From positions 158,289 through 222,288 of the forward strand of contig JACQUX010000041.1 in the NCBI GenBank assembly GCA_016210045.1: a stretch of 64,000 nucleotides of DNA. Reading direction: 5' to 3'. This document shows positions 52,580 to 60,688 of this stretch, piece after piece. The notes below the pieces were generated by a model, which worked only from the letters and a program-made list of their open reading frames with translations, searched no databases and was not told the DNA's origin. This DNA comes from Deltaproteobacteria bacterium (GTDB taxonomy: Bacteria; UBA10199; GCA-002796325; JACPFF01). How positions within the stretch are numbered: the stretch's first letter is position 1; every line of letters begins with the position of its first letter. The translations under genes were made by a program, and so were the position numbers.

Positions 52580-52807
52580 CTACCACCGTTTCCCAGGGCC
52601 TCCTGCCGGCTCCGGATGTTTCGGCTGCGCGGGGGTCTTCCGTACCGGGTGGCCGTATCGGCCGCCGTCCACGTATTGATCCTGATCCGGTGGGCTGGCT
52701 GGTTTTTGCGGCGCCGTGGTTACTGGCTTCGCCTTTTGTGCTTCCTTCGGGGGTTCGGCGGCTGTGATCTGCGCGACGAATCCGGCAATCCGATTCACGA
52801 GACTCAT
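52580..52807 (-). CDS. small Pro/Lys-rich protein, MSLVN type
   Basis: A 75-residue protein with AGGAGGT placed ideally before ATG 52807. It starts MSLVNRIAGFVAQITAAE, a short amphipathic helix, and continues as a disordered, Pro/Lys/Gln-rich tail with YGHPVRKTP. Its start is similar to that of the gene just upstream (MSLINQVAAQLARAQA), so the two look like paralogues that kept only the N-terminal helix. No family known to me. The good ribosome binding sites on both argue for real genes. Confidence 0.62.
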   Translation of the reverse strand: MSLVNRIAGFVAQITAAEPPKEAQKAKPVTTAPQKPASPPDQDQYVDGGRYGHPVRKTPAQPKHPEPAGGPGKRW

Positions 52808-52848
52808 GTACGACCTCCTATGGTTGTCACTCCCAAGCGTTGTTACTG

Positions 52849-53145
52849 CTATTTCCGCTGAAACCCCCGATACTCGCGATATACCGGGGCAGACTTCGGC
52901 GCATCGGCCGACGCGGCGCGGCTCGTCGTCTTGGGAAGTCCATCCAGAACAGCCCGATACTTTTGCATTACATATTCGATGAACGAACCTGACTCCGTCT
53001 CCGTCGTGGCGGGTTTTTCCGCTTTTTCTCGCCCGATTATCGCCCGAGTCTGGCTCTCGGCGAACCGATCCGCAACCGGTCCATCTGGCGGCAGGCTGGC
53101 TTGTGCGCGCGCCAATTGCGCGGCAACTTGGTTAATCAGACTCAT
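52849..53145 (-). CDS. small protein, MSLIN type
   Basis: A 98-residue protein with AAGGAGG before ATG 53145 (the frame also opens seven codons earlier). It begins MSLINQVAAQLARAQASLP, then a polar middle with REKAEKPATTETESG, then a helix FIEYVMQKYRAVLDGLPK and a basic end (VYREYRGFQRK). Shares its N-terminal pattern with the downstream gene, 41 bases away in the same operon. An interspersed repeat begins 15 bases upstream of its start. Function unknown. Confidence 0.65.
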   Translation of the reverse strand: MSLINQVAAQLARAQASLPPDGPVADRFAESQTRAIIGREKAEKPATTETESGSFIEYVMQKYRAVLDGLPKTTSRAASADAPKSAPVYREYRGFQRK

Positions 53146-53160
53146 AACATCCTCCTTCTG

Positions 53161-53243
53161 GTGCACAATGCTCCCTGCTCGGTCGCATTGCGGGTTTCAC
53201 TACCGCGCGCCACGCCTCCACTGGCGTTCCGGCGCGCTTACTC
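53161..53243 (-). repeat. interspersed structured repeat, copy 2
   Basis: Reverse-complement match of about 83 bases to 27301-27383, ungapped. In this copy the first hairpin is also strong (GCGCGCC/GGCGCGC enclosing ACGCC/GGCGT). It is directly upstream of the small MSLIN gene, so it would lie in its leader if transcription starts further up. Confidence 0.82.
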
Positions 53244-53510
53244 CTTGACAGCGGGGTGTGGGCCGACCACGCGGCCGCCAAACCAATTCGGCGGTTTCAT
53301 GACCAGACCGCAAACCAGCACCAACGCTGCGCTGGCTGGTCCCGTGTCTATTCCCTTGTTCGGCAGGAAGAGAAAAAAGTTGCGTACAAAATGAACGAAG
53401 AAAACGTTTTGCCATGTTCGCAGACGAGCAGATCAAAATGGAACTCCAAACGCTAGTCCGACATTGACTATTTGCACTGTTCCAAAATTGACCGTGCGAT
53501 GTGGGAAGGG
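53244..53510. other. non-coding stretch upstream of the MSLIN genes and downstream of the AraC-type gene
   Basis: Together with the repeat, this makes a gene-free stretch of about 365 bases. It holds a small dyad (CCGCC/GGCGG near 53280) and a palindromic AAAACGTTTT near 53403. The part right of 53370 is clearly richer in A and T. I see no convincing promoter, terminator or gene. Confidence 0.5.
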
Positions 53511-54518
53511 TCAAAATGCTCCTTGCAGCACGGCGTTGGGCGTAATGCCGAATTGGGCGCGGAAGAGTCGCGCAAAATGGCTCAAGTCTTCAAAGCCGAC
53601 CGAAAGGGCCACTTCCGTCACGGAGCGCTCGCGCTGTCGACCGCCACGGAGCAGTTCCAACGCCTTATGGAGACGAATGCGGTACAGATAGCGAATCGGC
53701 GTTTCGCCGAGGATGCGACGGAACAGCCGGCAGAGGCCGAATTTGTTGATGCCCGCCGCTTTGGCCAGGCCGTCGAGCGAGATCGATTCAGTATAGTGAT
53801 CGTGGAGAAAGTCGATGGCGCGTTGCACCGCCGGATGGTGCGGGTCGGGTGCCGGAGCGGCCCGGAGGGCGCGCCGAATATCCGGATACCAATCGCGCAA
53901 TGCCGTGAGCACGAGCGTGCGGGAAATCGCGTCCGCCAATAATTGTGAGAATCCGGTTTCGCCGGGACGTTTTAATGAATTGCGCCACTGGGCCAGCAAG
54001 TTCTGCATCGGGCGCAGCGGGATGGCGGAATGCGGGCCGCCATGCGGGGCCGGCAGCGTGTCGATCGGGTGTCCGATGGCGTCGTCGAGGACTCCATGGA
54101 CATACGCGGGGTCGATGTCGATCAATAACGTGCTGCGAGCTGCCGGAGCGCAGTTGAATGAAAAGTGCGCACCGGGCGCAACGAGTAAATATTCCCGCGA
54201 GGTATCGACCGCCTGTGGCGAGGAGGGGGTAGCCCACGCTTGCGGGCCGGTGAGTGGGAGGATCATCCGCCAATATGTGTTCGGGACGGCGTGGTATTCG
54301 GCGGCCAATCCTTCGGAATGAAAACGGCGAAAATGCAACGGGCCGAGGCATGCGGTTTCACCGGTGTAGTGAAAGCGTTCGTCGGCGAACAATTTGAGAC
54401 CTAGTTGGCTTGGGCGACAGCCGGGATAACACTCGGTACTGGACCACTCAACGTAGGTCTCGACGGACCTCGTGGCAACTTGACGGATCGGGTTCGGGTG
54501 ATGCGTGTCTGAGTCCAC
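53511..54518 (-). CDS. AraC-family transcriptional regulator
   Basis: A 335-residue regulator. The C-terminal 105 residues form the double HTH of AraC proteins: AIDFLHDHYTESISLDGLAKAAGINKFGLCRLFRRILGETPIRYLYRIRLHKALELL, then VTEVALSVGFEDLSHFARLFRAQFGITP (landmarks). The N-terminal part resembles the AraC-type ligand-binding half with RMILPLTG and LVAPGAHFSFN. The start is inferred as GTG 54518, with GAGGAG just upstream; the open frame to 54806 would overlap the divergent gene. It is divergent from the cobalamin-binding-type gene, which it might control. Confidence 0.87.
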   Translation of the reverse strand: MDSDTHHPNPIRQVATRSVETYVEWSSTECYPGCRPSQLGLKLFADERFHYTGETACLGPLHFRRFHSEGLAAEYHAVPNTYWRMILPLTGPQAWATPSSPQAVDTSREYLLVAPGAHFSFNCAPAARSTLLIDIDPAYVHGVLDDAIGHPIDTLPAPHGGPHSAIPLRPMQNLLAQWRNSLKRPGETGFSQLLADAISRTLVLTALRDWYPDIRRALRAAPAPDPHHPAVQRAIDFLHDHYTESISLDGLAKAAGINKFGLCRLFRRILGETPIRYLYRIRLHKALELLRGGRQRERSVTEVALSVGFEDLSHFARLFRAQFGITPNAVLQGAF

Positions 54519-54633
54519 GACTCCTCTATGTTTTCGCTCGAAGAACGACCAACCGCGACTTGTGATACGCCCATGTTGAAGCGTAATTGTCAAGCAATTT
54601 TTTGTTGGTGTATTTTTGGGGGAGGAGTAGTGA

Positions 54634-55575
54634 GTGCGCATGATGCCCGATGGCCTGCGCATCGTCTCGTTGTTGGCCTCCGCGACGGAAATGGTGGCGG
54701 CGCTGGGGTTGGCGGAGCGTCTCGTTGGAATCTCCCACGAATGCGATTGGCCGCCAACGGCCGTGGCGGGCCGGCCGGTGTTGACGCGTCCCAAAGTCGA
54801 CATCACGCGGCGGAGTCTGGATATCCATCAAGACGTGCAGCAAATCGTGGCGCGGGGACTTTCGGTCTACGAAATTGACACCGACGCGTTGGTGCGAGCC
54901 CGTCCGACGCATATCATTACCCAAGATCAGTGCGAGGTCTGCGCGGTCACGCGCACGGATGTGATGCGTGCGACCCGGCAATGTCTAGGGACCGACGCCT
55001 CGATCCTGACGCTGCATCCCGATCGACTGGATGATATTTTCAGCGACATCCGCACCGTTGCCACCGGTTTGGGCGTGGCGCCACGCGGCGAGGCGCTGAT
55101 CGGCGACTTGCGGCGTTCTATGGCGCGTATTGCAGCCACGGCGCGTGCGCTCTCAAAGCGTCCGCGCGTCGTTTGTCTCGAATGGACCAATCCGCTGATG
55201 GCAGCGGGAAACTGGATTCCCGAACTTGTGGACATGGCCGGTGCGATTAACGGGTTGACGCGAGTGGGAGAGCATACGCGCGTCGTGTCGTGGAACGAAA
55301 TCGTCGACTTCGATCCCGATCTCTTACTCATCATGCCGTGCGGCTATACGATCGCGCAGACGCTCGCCAATCGAGCAGATTGGGAATCGCTCCCCGGTTG
55401 GGCCACGACGCGCGTGGTCCGTAATCAACAAGTTTGGTTTATCGACGGCAATACGTATCTGAATCGGCCCGGCCCGCGGATTGTCGAAAGCCTTGCCATC
55501 CTCGCCGGCCTTTGCCATCCGGAGACACTCGGACCATCAATTCCGCTAGGGAGTGTGGCGCGGTACGCACCGTAG
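54634..55575 (+). CDS. cobalamin-binding-type (BtuF-like) periplasmic-binding-fold protein
   Basis: A 313-residue protein of the helical-backbone metal/B12-binding family: RIVSLLASATEMVAALGLAERLVGISHECDWP near the start, TQDQCEVCAV in the middle and DFDPDLLLIMPCGY near residue 225. There is no signal peptide, which fits a group of BtuF-like proteins of unclear location, rather than the classical exported BtuF. GTG 54634 is six bases from GGAGGAG; ATG 54640 is a possible alternative. No transporter genes adjoin it. Its stop abuts that of the convergent M48 gene. Confidence 0.83.
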   Translation: MRMMPDGLRIVSLLASATEMVAALGLAERLVGISHECDWPPTAVAGRPVLTRPKVDITRRSLDIHQDVQQIVARGLSVYEIDTDALVRARPTHIITQDQCEVCAVTRTDVMRATRQCLGTDASILTLHPDRLDDIFSDIRTVATGLGVAPRGEALIGDLRRSMARIAATARALSKRPRVVCLEWTNPLMAAGNWIPELVDMAGAINGLTRVGEHTRVVSWNEIVDFDPDLLLIMPCGYTIAQTLANRADWESLPGWATTRVVRNQQVWFIDGNTYLNRPGPRIVESLAILAGLCHPETLGPSIPLGSVARYAP

Positions 55576-56676
55576 TCACTTGCACCGCGCCCGCAGCATC
55601 GTCCACGCTTCCGGCATCATCCGCTGCACATTACGCCATGGACCTTTCGTCATGGTGCGGCGTAAGACGTCCGCCCGTTCGGTCGTTTTCGGATGCGTGG
55701 AGAGATAGGTCGGAATACTGGATTGCTTGGTCTCTTGCTGTTCCAGCTTCGTAAAGAAACGGACCATGCCGTCCGGATTGATCTTGGCGGCCTGCAGCAA
55801 TGCCAGTCCGCGTTGATCCGCTTCGGTCTCCGCCTCCCGACTATATTGCAAACTCCCTAACGTGCGGACGCCTTCGGCGACGGTTTGCGCCATCCCTCCG
55901 GCATCGCCGAACACAACGGCAAACAGGGCCTGAGAAGAGAATTCGCGCAACAAGGCCTTGGTACCGTGCCGCTGCAACACGTGTTGTACCTCGTGCGCCA
56001 GTACGCCGGCCAGATCTTCGGGCCGTTCGGTGCGTTGCAGCAATCCCGTATAGACGACCAGTTGTCCGCCGGGCACGGCAAACGCGTTCATCGTCGGATT
56101 GTCGATCACTGTGACGTGGAACGTATACGCATGGGGCGCCATTCCATACGCCATCGCGTCCATCAACTTATCGATCCCGCGTTGCAGCGTCGCGTCGGTA
56201 CACACCATTTCCTGTTTCAACATCGCATCCGAGAGCAGACTCCCCAATTTGACCTCCCACGCTGGAGGGATGAAATCGGCGCCGTAATGCGCGGCGAGCG
56301 GAATGCCCCAACGGTAAAAACTGAGCATTGCCAGTGTGCTGACGACTGCGGCAATCGCAATCTTCAGCGGTCGTCGGCGGCGTGATGCCGGATGATGTAA
56401 ATGCGCAGCGAGTCCCGGCGCCGCCGCGTGCAGAACATGGAGAAACTCCGGATTTTCCACAATGAGTGCCTCGGCTGGGTCGGTTCCCCGCTCCAATCGC
56501 ACCGGTTCGCCCGGATACCATCCTTGAGTTTGGCGCAGTTCGCCGTACGGCCACAAGGTTGCCGTGGTGCTGACCTGCACCCACAACCCTTCCGTCGTGA
56601 TCGTGACCTCCGTGGCATGTTGCCGCGCGCTCCGTCCATCGAGGTAACGACCCGTCCATTGGGTTTGTATGGCCAT
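55576..56676 (-). CDS. M48 family metallopeptidase
   Basis: A 366-residue membrane-anchored zinc peptidase. It has an N-terminal cytoplasmic part of about 100 residues, a membrane segment (IAIAAVVSTLAMLSFYRWGI), and a peptidase domain with HEVQH (HExxH) at about 227-231 and EAETEADQRGLALL, which carries the third zinc ligand. The PTMNAFAVPGGQLVVYTGLL segment is typical of M48. It lies 12 bases after the DUF898 gene; DUF898 and M48 genes are often paired in proteobacteria. It probably degrades misfolded envelope proteins. Confidence 0.93.
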   Translation of the reverse strand: MAIQTQWTGRYLDGRSARQHATEVTITTEGLWVQVSTTATLWPYGELRQTQGWYPGEPVRLERGTDPAEALIVENPEFLHVLHAAAPGLAAHLHHPASRRRRPLKIAIAAVVSTLAMLSFYRWGIPLAAHYGADFIPPAWEVKLGSLLSDAMLKQEMVCTDATLQRGIDKLMDAMAYGMAPHAYTFHVTVIDNPTMNAFAVPGGQLVVYTGLLQRTERPEDLAGVLAHEVQHVLQRHGTKALLREFSSQALFAVVFGDAGGMAQTVAEGVRTLGSLQYSREAETEADQRGLALLQAAKINPDGMVRFFTKLEQQETKQSSIPTYLSTHPKTTERADVLRRTMTKGPWRNVQRMMPEAWTMLRARCK

Positions 56677-56688
56677 GAGGACTCCGAA

Positions 56689-57843
56689 TTACGCCACGCC
56701 GAAACCGACATCGACATCGAAGGCGTCTGCGAGTCCCTCTGCCGTGGCGGTGGGTGTCTCGCGCGCCTCTTGATCGATCTTGGCGAAATCCGGTTCGCCC
56801 AGCAACGCGAGCCGCTCATAGTAAAATCGGAGCGTGTCGATTTGGACCCACGCAAACGCGAGCCCTGCAGTAAGCGCGAGCGCAAGGCCTTGCAGGATTT
56901 TGCGCAGCAACAGACCGCCTCCGCTCACGGAGGACTCGAATCGAATGCCGGTGAATTGTGTATGGCTCCAATGGAATCGATGCTCCGCGGCCGCCATCAG
57001 CACACCGATCATTGGAATGCCGACATATACGCCGAGCATCGCCACAATGATCCAAAACGCCATTCCGGCCCTCGGCATCGATCCGCCGCTCATCATCGCC
57101 AAGCCGCCGATGCTCATGATCGTGAAGATCGCGAAGACTAAGCACGCCAACATGCCGAGCCAGTAGCGGAGATATATGGTGAACAGCTCGCTCCCACTCC
57201 CGTTGTACGTGAACGGCGTATTGCCGAAATAGGTATGCGTGAGCCAATAGTGACGCAGATTCGCACGGAACCACGGATAGTAACAGCCGAGTGTCAAGAC
57301 GGTCAGCAGACCGCCCAGCAGATACAGTTCATAGCACTCTTGCAGCGACCCGCGAAACGAGAAGCGGATCCCGCGCCACGACGTGCGACTCATTTGATAA
57401 CGGCGCCCGCCCCAGAGTGCGAACGGGATCAGGCCCAGTCCGGTGAGATACGTGAATACGATGACGAGCCCCTTTATCTCCGTCGGCAGGATCCAACCGA
57501 TGCCGCCCAGTACCACGGCGGCCATCACACCGAAGGCCAGCAGTTTGAGCAGACCGATAAAAAGTTCGCGTCCGGTCCCATGATAGGTGAGGCGATCGCC
57601 GGCGAATTCGGTCTGGTTATAGATAAAGTGACGGACTCTGACCTTCGCCCAACAACTGTAGATGCCGAGCGTGATCATCGTGAGCAGCCAATTCACTATT
57701 TCAATCCCGAACAGCGTCCAGGCGCTGCCGTGAAAGCGCGGTTGCAGGCGGCCCGTGTCAGAGGGTGGCCCGAATTGGCCGAACGTGCGTGGTGGTGGTG
57801 ATGCGGAGAATTGCGCCGCGGAATAATACGTCGGTGTGCTCAT
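56689..57843 (-). CDS. DUF898 (YjgN-like) multi-pass membrane protein
   Basis: A 384-residue protein with about six membrane segments, arranged in two halves. Family signatures occur twice: FGIEIVNWLLTMITLGIYSCWAKVRVRHF in the first half and LYLLGGLLTVLTLGCYYPWFRANLRHY in the second, each followed by the GSGSEL or GTGREL motif. The function of DUF898 is not known. It is the first gene of an operon with the M48 peptidase; the start at 57843 is divergent from the ATP synthase operon. Complete. Confidence 0.9.
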   Translation of the reverse strand: MSTPTYYSAAQFSASPPPRTFGQFGPPSDTGRLQPRFHGSAWTLFGIEIVNWLLTMITLGIYSCWAKVRVRHFIYNQTEFAGDRLTYHGTGRELFIGLLKLLAFGVMAAVVLGGIGWILPTEIKGLVIVFTYLTGLGLIPFALWGGRRYQMSRTSWRGIRFSFRGSLQECYELYLLGGLLTVLTLGCYYPWFRANLRHYWLTHTYFGNTPFTYNGSGSELFTIYLRYWLGMLACLVFAIFTIMSIGGLAMMSGGSMPRAGMAFWIIVAMLGVYVGIPMIGVLMAAAEHRFHWSHTQFTGIRFESSVSGGGLLLRKILQGLALALTAGLAFAWVQIDTLRFYYERLALLGEPDFAKIDQEARETPTATAEGLADAFDVDVGFGVA

Positions 57844-57966
57844 ACCTGTCCCCCCGGAAGATAAAGAGCGATGGAAGCGTTTATGATAACAGTATTGAGT
57901 CGGATAACAAACAGGTTTTTTCCCTATATCTCTTGCGTTGTTGCGTGGCCGTGACTAAGGGGAGCC

Positions 57967-58206
57967 ATGGCCGATTTACCGAGCGAGCAACGCAAGGGAC
58001 TGCTCTGGATGGCCGCCGGTTTTGAATTCGGTGGATTGGTGATCGGTGGCGTGGTCCTCGGGTGGTGGCTGGATCAACGATTTGCGCTGTCGCCGTGGGG
58101 AATCGTGTCGGGATTATTGCTCGGATCGAGCAGTGCGTTTTATCGACTGTGGATGATCCTGCAGGCCACGAATCAAGGGCCTCGTCGGTCCGATGGAGGA
58201 AAGTGA
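57967..58206 (+). CDS. atpZ: AtpZ/AtpI-type small membrane protein of the ATP synthase operon
   Basis: A 79-residue protein with two membrane segments (AGFEFGGLVIGGVVLGWWLDQ and PWGIVSGLLLGSSSAFYRLW). The GWWLDQRF motif in the loop is common in AtpZ and F0F1-ATPase gene 1 products, which are thought to help c-ring assembly or Mg2+ handling. The ATG follows GGGGAG. Its stop is followed at once by the next ATG. Confidence 0.82.
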   Translation: MADLPSEQRKGLLWMAAGFEFGGLVIGGVVLGWWLDQRFALSPWGIVSGLLLGSSSAFYRLWMILQATNQGPRRSDGGK

Positions 58207-58539
58207 ATGTTGCGGATGGCAGCAATTCTAGTTGGCCTCGTTGTGGCCGGCAGTGTGGGGCTCGGCTCGGCCAAATTCTCCTTGTCAGTGCTGGGAGGCG
58301 GTGTTATGGGCCTCGCGAATTTGTGGCTCTGGCAGCGGATTGTGGCCGGCATGGTGGGCCGCCAGCAAGGGCGGACGGTTTCGATGGCGGGGGTAGTGAC
58401 CCAATCCTTCATGAAGGTCGTCGGTCTCCTCGCGGTTTTTCTGCTCGTCTTCCGTTCACCGCTGGATCTTTGGGGCGTCGCGCTCGGATTCGGGGTCACG
58501 TTGATCGGGCTGTTGGTTCACGGGCTCAGACAATATTAA
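58207..58539 (+). CDS. atpI: ATP synthase subunit I-like protein
   Basis: A 110-residue protein with four short membrane segments, typical of the AtpI family (PF03899). It starts directly after the atpZ stop codon, with GGAGG inside the end of atpZ, and is followed by atpB after ten bases. AtpI proteins help assemble the c-ring in several bacteria. The sequence family is weakly conserved; the call leans on place and topology. Confidence 0.78.
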   Translation: MLRMAAILVGLVVAGSVGLGSAKFSLSVLGGGVMGLANLWLWQRIVAGMVGRQQGRTVSMAGVVTQSFMKVVGLLAVFLLVFRSPLDLWGVALGFGVTLIGLLVHGLRQY

Positions 58540-58549
58540 GGATAGCGGC

Positions 58550-59287
58550 ATGGTCTTGAGTAGCGGGCACGATTTTGGCTGGATCCCCTGGATCGCGGAG
58601 CGGGTGCGTGGTGTCCCCATCACCGACATGACGGCGGCCCTCCTAATGGCTGGGGTAGTCGGCCTGCTGTTGTGCCTGCTCGCATTGCGCATTGGGCGCC
58701 GCGTACGGAATCCCGAGACGTATTTAGTTCCCGACCGGCGTGTCACGCTCACCGCGCTATTCGATGCCGGCGTCGATTGGTTGGCGGGCTTGGCTGAAGA
58801 AGTCATGGGCGCGCAGGCCAAGCGGCATCTCCCGTTTTTGGGATCGGTTTTTTTCTATATCCTGATCTCCAATCTGTGCGGCTTGATCCCCGGATTCCTC
58901 CCGGCCACGAGTAATTTGAACATTAACCTGGCCATCGGGTTTTCGGTCTTCTTTTACTATCATTATATGGGCATCCGGGCGCATGGCGTCGGACCATATT
59001 TGAAACACTTTGCCGGGCCGTTGATCTGGATCGCGCCGCTCTTTTTCGTGATCGAATTGGTCAGCCACGTCGTGCGGCCGCTTTCGCTCTCGATCCGGCT
59101 CTTTGGCAATATGACCGTCGACCACGCCGTACTCGGTGTGTTTACTGAGCTCACGAAAGTCATCATCCCGGTCGCGTTTTTGGGGTTGGGACTCTTCGTC
59201 TGTTTGGTCCAGGCCTTTGTGTTTACACTCTTGAGTATGGTGTATATCGCGCTCGCGGAAGCGCATGCGGAAGAATCTCACCACTAA
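58550..59287 (+). CDS. atpB: F0F1 ATP synthase subunit a
   Basis: A 245-residue membrane protein. The key helix reads RPLSLSIRLFGNMTVDH, with the essential Arg in LSIRLFGN at about 184. SNLCGLIPGF and LVQAFVFTLLSMVYIALA are the usual flanking signatures. It forms the ion half-channels next to the c-ring. It is followed by atpE; no b, delta or F1 genes come next, so the ATP synthase genes are split, as in many deltaproteobacteria. Confidence 0.96.
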   Translation: MVLSSGHDFGWIPWIAERVRGVPITDMTAALLMAGVVGLLLCLLALRIGRRVRNPETYLVPDRRVTLTALFDAGVDWLAGLAEEVMGAQAKRHLPFLGSVFFYILISNLCGLIPGFLPATSNLNINLAIGFSVFFYYHYMGIRAHGVGPYLKHFAGPLIWIAPLFFVIELVSHVVRPLSLSIRLFGNMTVDHAVLGVFTELTKVIIPVAFLGLGLFVCLVQAFVFTLLSMVYIALAEAHAEESHH

Positions 59288-59313
59288 CTACCCAACAGAA
59301 AAGGGGGAATCAT

Positions 59314-59643
59314 ATGAAGCGGAAACTGACCGCACTCGCAACCTTCATGGCGACCATGTGCATGGCCGTGGTGGCCATGGCCGAAGAGACCGGCGGCGTG
59401 GCCGGCGCGACCAGTAAAGGGCGTGGCTTTGCGATCCTGGGCCTGATGATCGGGATGGGACTCGCCACGTTCGGCGGATCGCTCGGCCAAGGCAAGGCCG
59501 CCGCATCGGCGTTGGAAGGGATTGCACGCAATCCCGAAGCCGCCGGAAAAGTCCAGACCCCGATGATCATCGGCCTCGCGCTGATCGAATCGTTGGTCCT
59601 GTACAGCCTCCTCGTCGCGCTCTTGCTGCTCGGGAAGGTATAA
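59314..59643 (+). CDS. atpE: F0F1 ATP synthase subunit c
   Basis: A 109-residue hairpin protein of the rotor ring. An N-terminal signal-like extension (about 25 residues, ending AMAEE) precedes the two helices. The loop ARNPEA is conserved, and the ion-binding Glu is E92 in ALIESLVLYS. Q59 in GSLGQGKAA, S93 and Y97 match the positions Q32, S66 and Y70 of Na+-binding c subunits, but the Thr after Ser (T67) is Leu here, so the coupling ion cannot be decided by eye. GGGGG precedes the ATG. Last gene of the operon. Confidence 0.95.
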   Translation: MKRKLTALATFMATMCMAVVAMAEETGGVAGATSKGRGFAILGLMIGMGLATFGGSLGQGKAAASALEGIARNPEAAGKVQTPMIIGLALIESLVLYSLLVALLLLGKV

Positions 59644-59698
59644 AGGCGAAGCTGTTTTGAAATAGGCAACATCATGGGCACGCACCCCGTGCCCAATC

Positions 59699-59772
59699 GC
59701 GCCCGTAGCTCAATTGGATAGAGCATCAGACTACGGATCTGAGGGTTGGGAGTTCGAATCTCTCCGGGCGCG
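59699..59772 (+). tRNA. tRNA-Arg (anticodon ACG)
   Basis: A full cloverleaf can be drawn: acceptor GCGCCCG/CGGGCGC, D stem GCTC/GAGC, anticodon stem TCAGA/TCTGA with loop CTACGGA (anticodon ACG), T stem GGGAG/CTCTC with loop TTCGAAT. The CCA end is not encoded. It follows atpE and stands at the left edge of a lower-GC patch. Confidence 0.95.
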
Positions 59773-59776
59773 CAGA

Positions 59777-59902
59777 AAATTTGGCGCAGACAAATTTTCC
59801 CCGAAGAACGAAAAACGTCAACGAACTACGGAAGTTATGTGGTTCTTCGTGAGTTCGAATGCGCCAAATTTCGTTCACGTTTTTCGTAATTCGTTCTTCG
59901 GG
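59777..59902. repeat. nested inverted repeats just downstream of tRNA-Arg
   Basis: AAATTTGGCGC (from 59778) pairs with GCGCCAAATTT (from 59861), and CCCGAAGAACGAA with AAAACG (59800-59817) pairs with CGTTTTT...TTCGTTCTTCGGG (59878-59902). A GAGTTCGAAT sequence like the tRNA T loop recurs at 59851. It may be a small element inserted at the tRNA end. Confidence 0.62.
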
Positions 59903-59915
59903 ACAAGAAGTCGCT

Positions 59916-60269
59916 ATGAGTCAATTCGCCTTTGAAAATCTTGATGTTTATAAGCGGGCTTTGGTTTTTTCTAAAAAGGTTCTTACGATCACCAAAGAAA
60001 TCAAAGGCCAGTACAGTTGGTGCGATCAACTCAACCAAGCCGCTACAAGTATCACTCTCAATCTTGCCGAAGGTTCTGGCCGTTGGCACACCAAAGACAA
60101 AGCTAATTTTTATTTCATATCTCGTGGCTCAGCGTTCGAATGTGTACCGCTAATCGAACTTGGTTTTGAATTGGGATTGATTGCTGAGATTCAGAAAACA
60201 GAATTACGAGATGACCTTCAGGCTGTTTGCCAAATGCTTACAAAACTTGTTCAGAGCTTGAAGATCTGA
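59916..60269 (+). CDS. four-helix-bundle protein (23S rRNA intervening-sequence/S23 family)
   Basis: A 117-residue helical protein: FENLDVYKRALVFSKKV near the start, QLNQAATSITLNLAEGSGR in the middle and a C-terminal helix (LQAVCQMLTKLVQSL). This matches the TIGR02436-type four-helix proteins, often coded within rRNA intervening sequences or beside mobile regions, of unknown function. The gene is clearly poorer in GC than its neighbours and has other codon use, which suggests transfer. ATG 59916 is chosen by family start. No rRNA is nearby. Confidence 0.88.
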   Translation: MSQFAFENLDVYKRALVFSKKVLTITKEIKGQYSWCDQLNQAATSITLNLAEGSGRWHTKDKANFYFISRGSAFECVPLIELGFELGLIAEIQKTELRDDLQAVCQMLTKLVQSLKI

Positions 60270-60295
60270 AATCATGATTTCTAGAGTGGGAATCT

Positions 60296-60688
60296 ATGCA
60301 GTTACTTGACCATGTCTCAATTACTGTACGTCAGTTAAAAGTCGTGAAGCCTTTCTATATGGCAGTAATGTCGGCCCTTGATGCTTGTATAGCATACGAT
60401 CGTGAGGATGCGTTGGGTTTTGGAGAAAGAAACCGTCCTCATGATGACGTTCATACCTATTTAAGTGTATATGAATCAGCATTGGCGCGATCTGATCCAC
60501 GGCGTCACTGGTGCATGCGTGCTGCTTCAGAAGCGAAGGTCGATATGTTTCATGCCGCTGGTTTGTCCTCAGGTGGAACAAGTGACGGTGCTCCAGGGAT
60601 TCGACAATATCATTCTGGATACTATGCTGCATTTTTGCTTGATCCTGAAGGTAATCGTATTGAAGCCGTTTTTCATCATGCCCTATAG
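60296..60688 (+). CDS. VOC (glyoxalase/bleomycin resistance-type) family protein
   Basis: A 130-residue protein with the paired beta-alpha-beta-beta-beta modules of the vicinal oxygen chelate fold: LLDHVSITVRQLKVVKPFY (metal ligand His early) and YYAAFLLDPEGNRIEAVFH (metal ligand Glu late). The specific reaction cannot be told. It lies 26 bases after the four-helix gene and, like it, is lower in GC than the surrounding DNA. Complete. Confidence 0.82.
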   Translation: MQLLDHVSITVRQLKVVKPFYMAVMSALDACIAYDREDALGFGERNRPHDDVHTYLSVYESALARSDPRRHWCMRAASEAKVDMFHAAGLSSGGTSDGAPGIRQYHSGYYAAFLLDPEGNRIEAVFHHAL

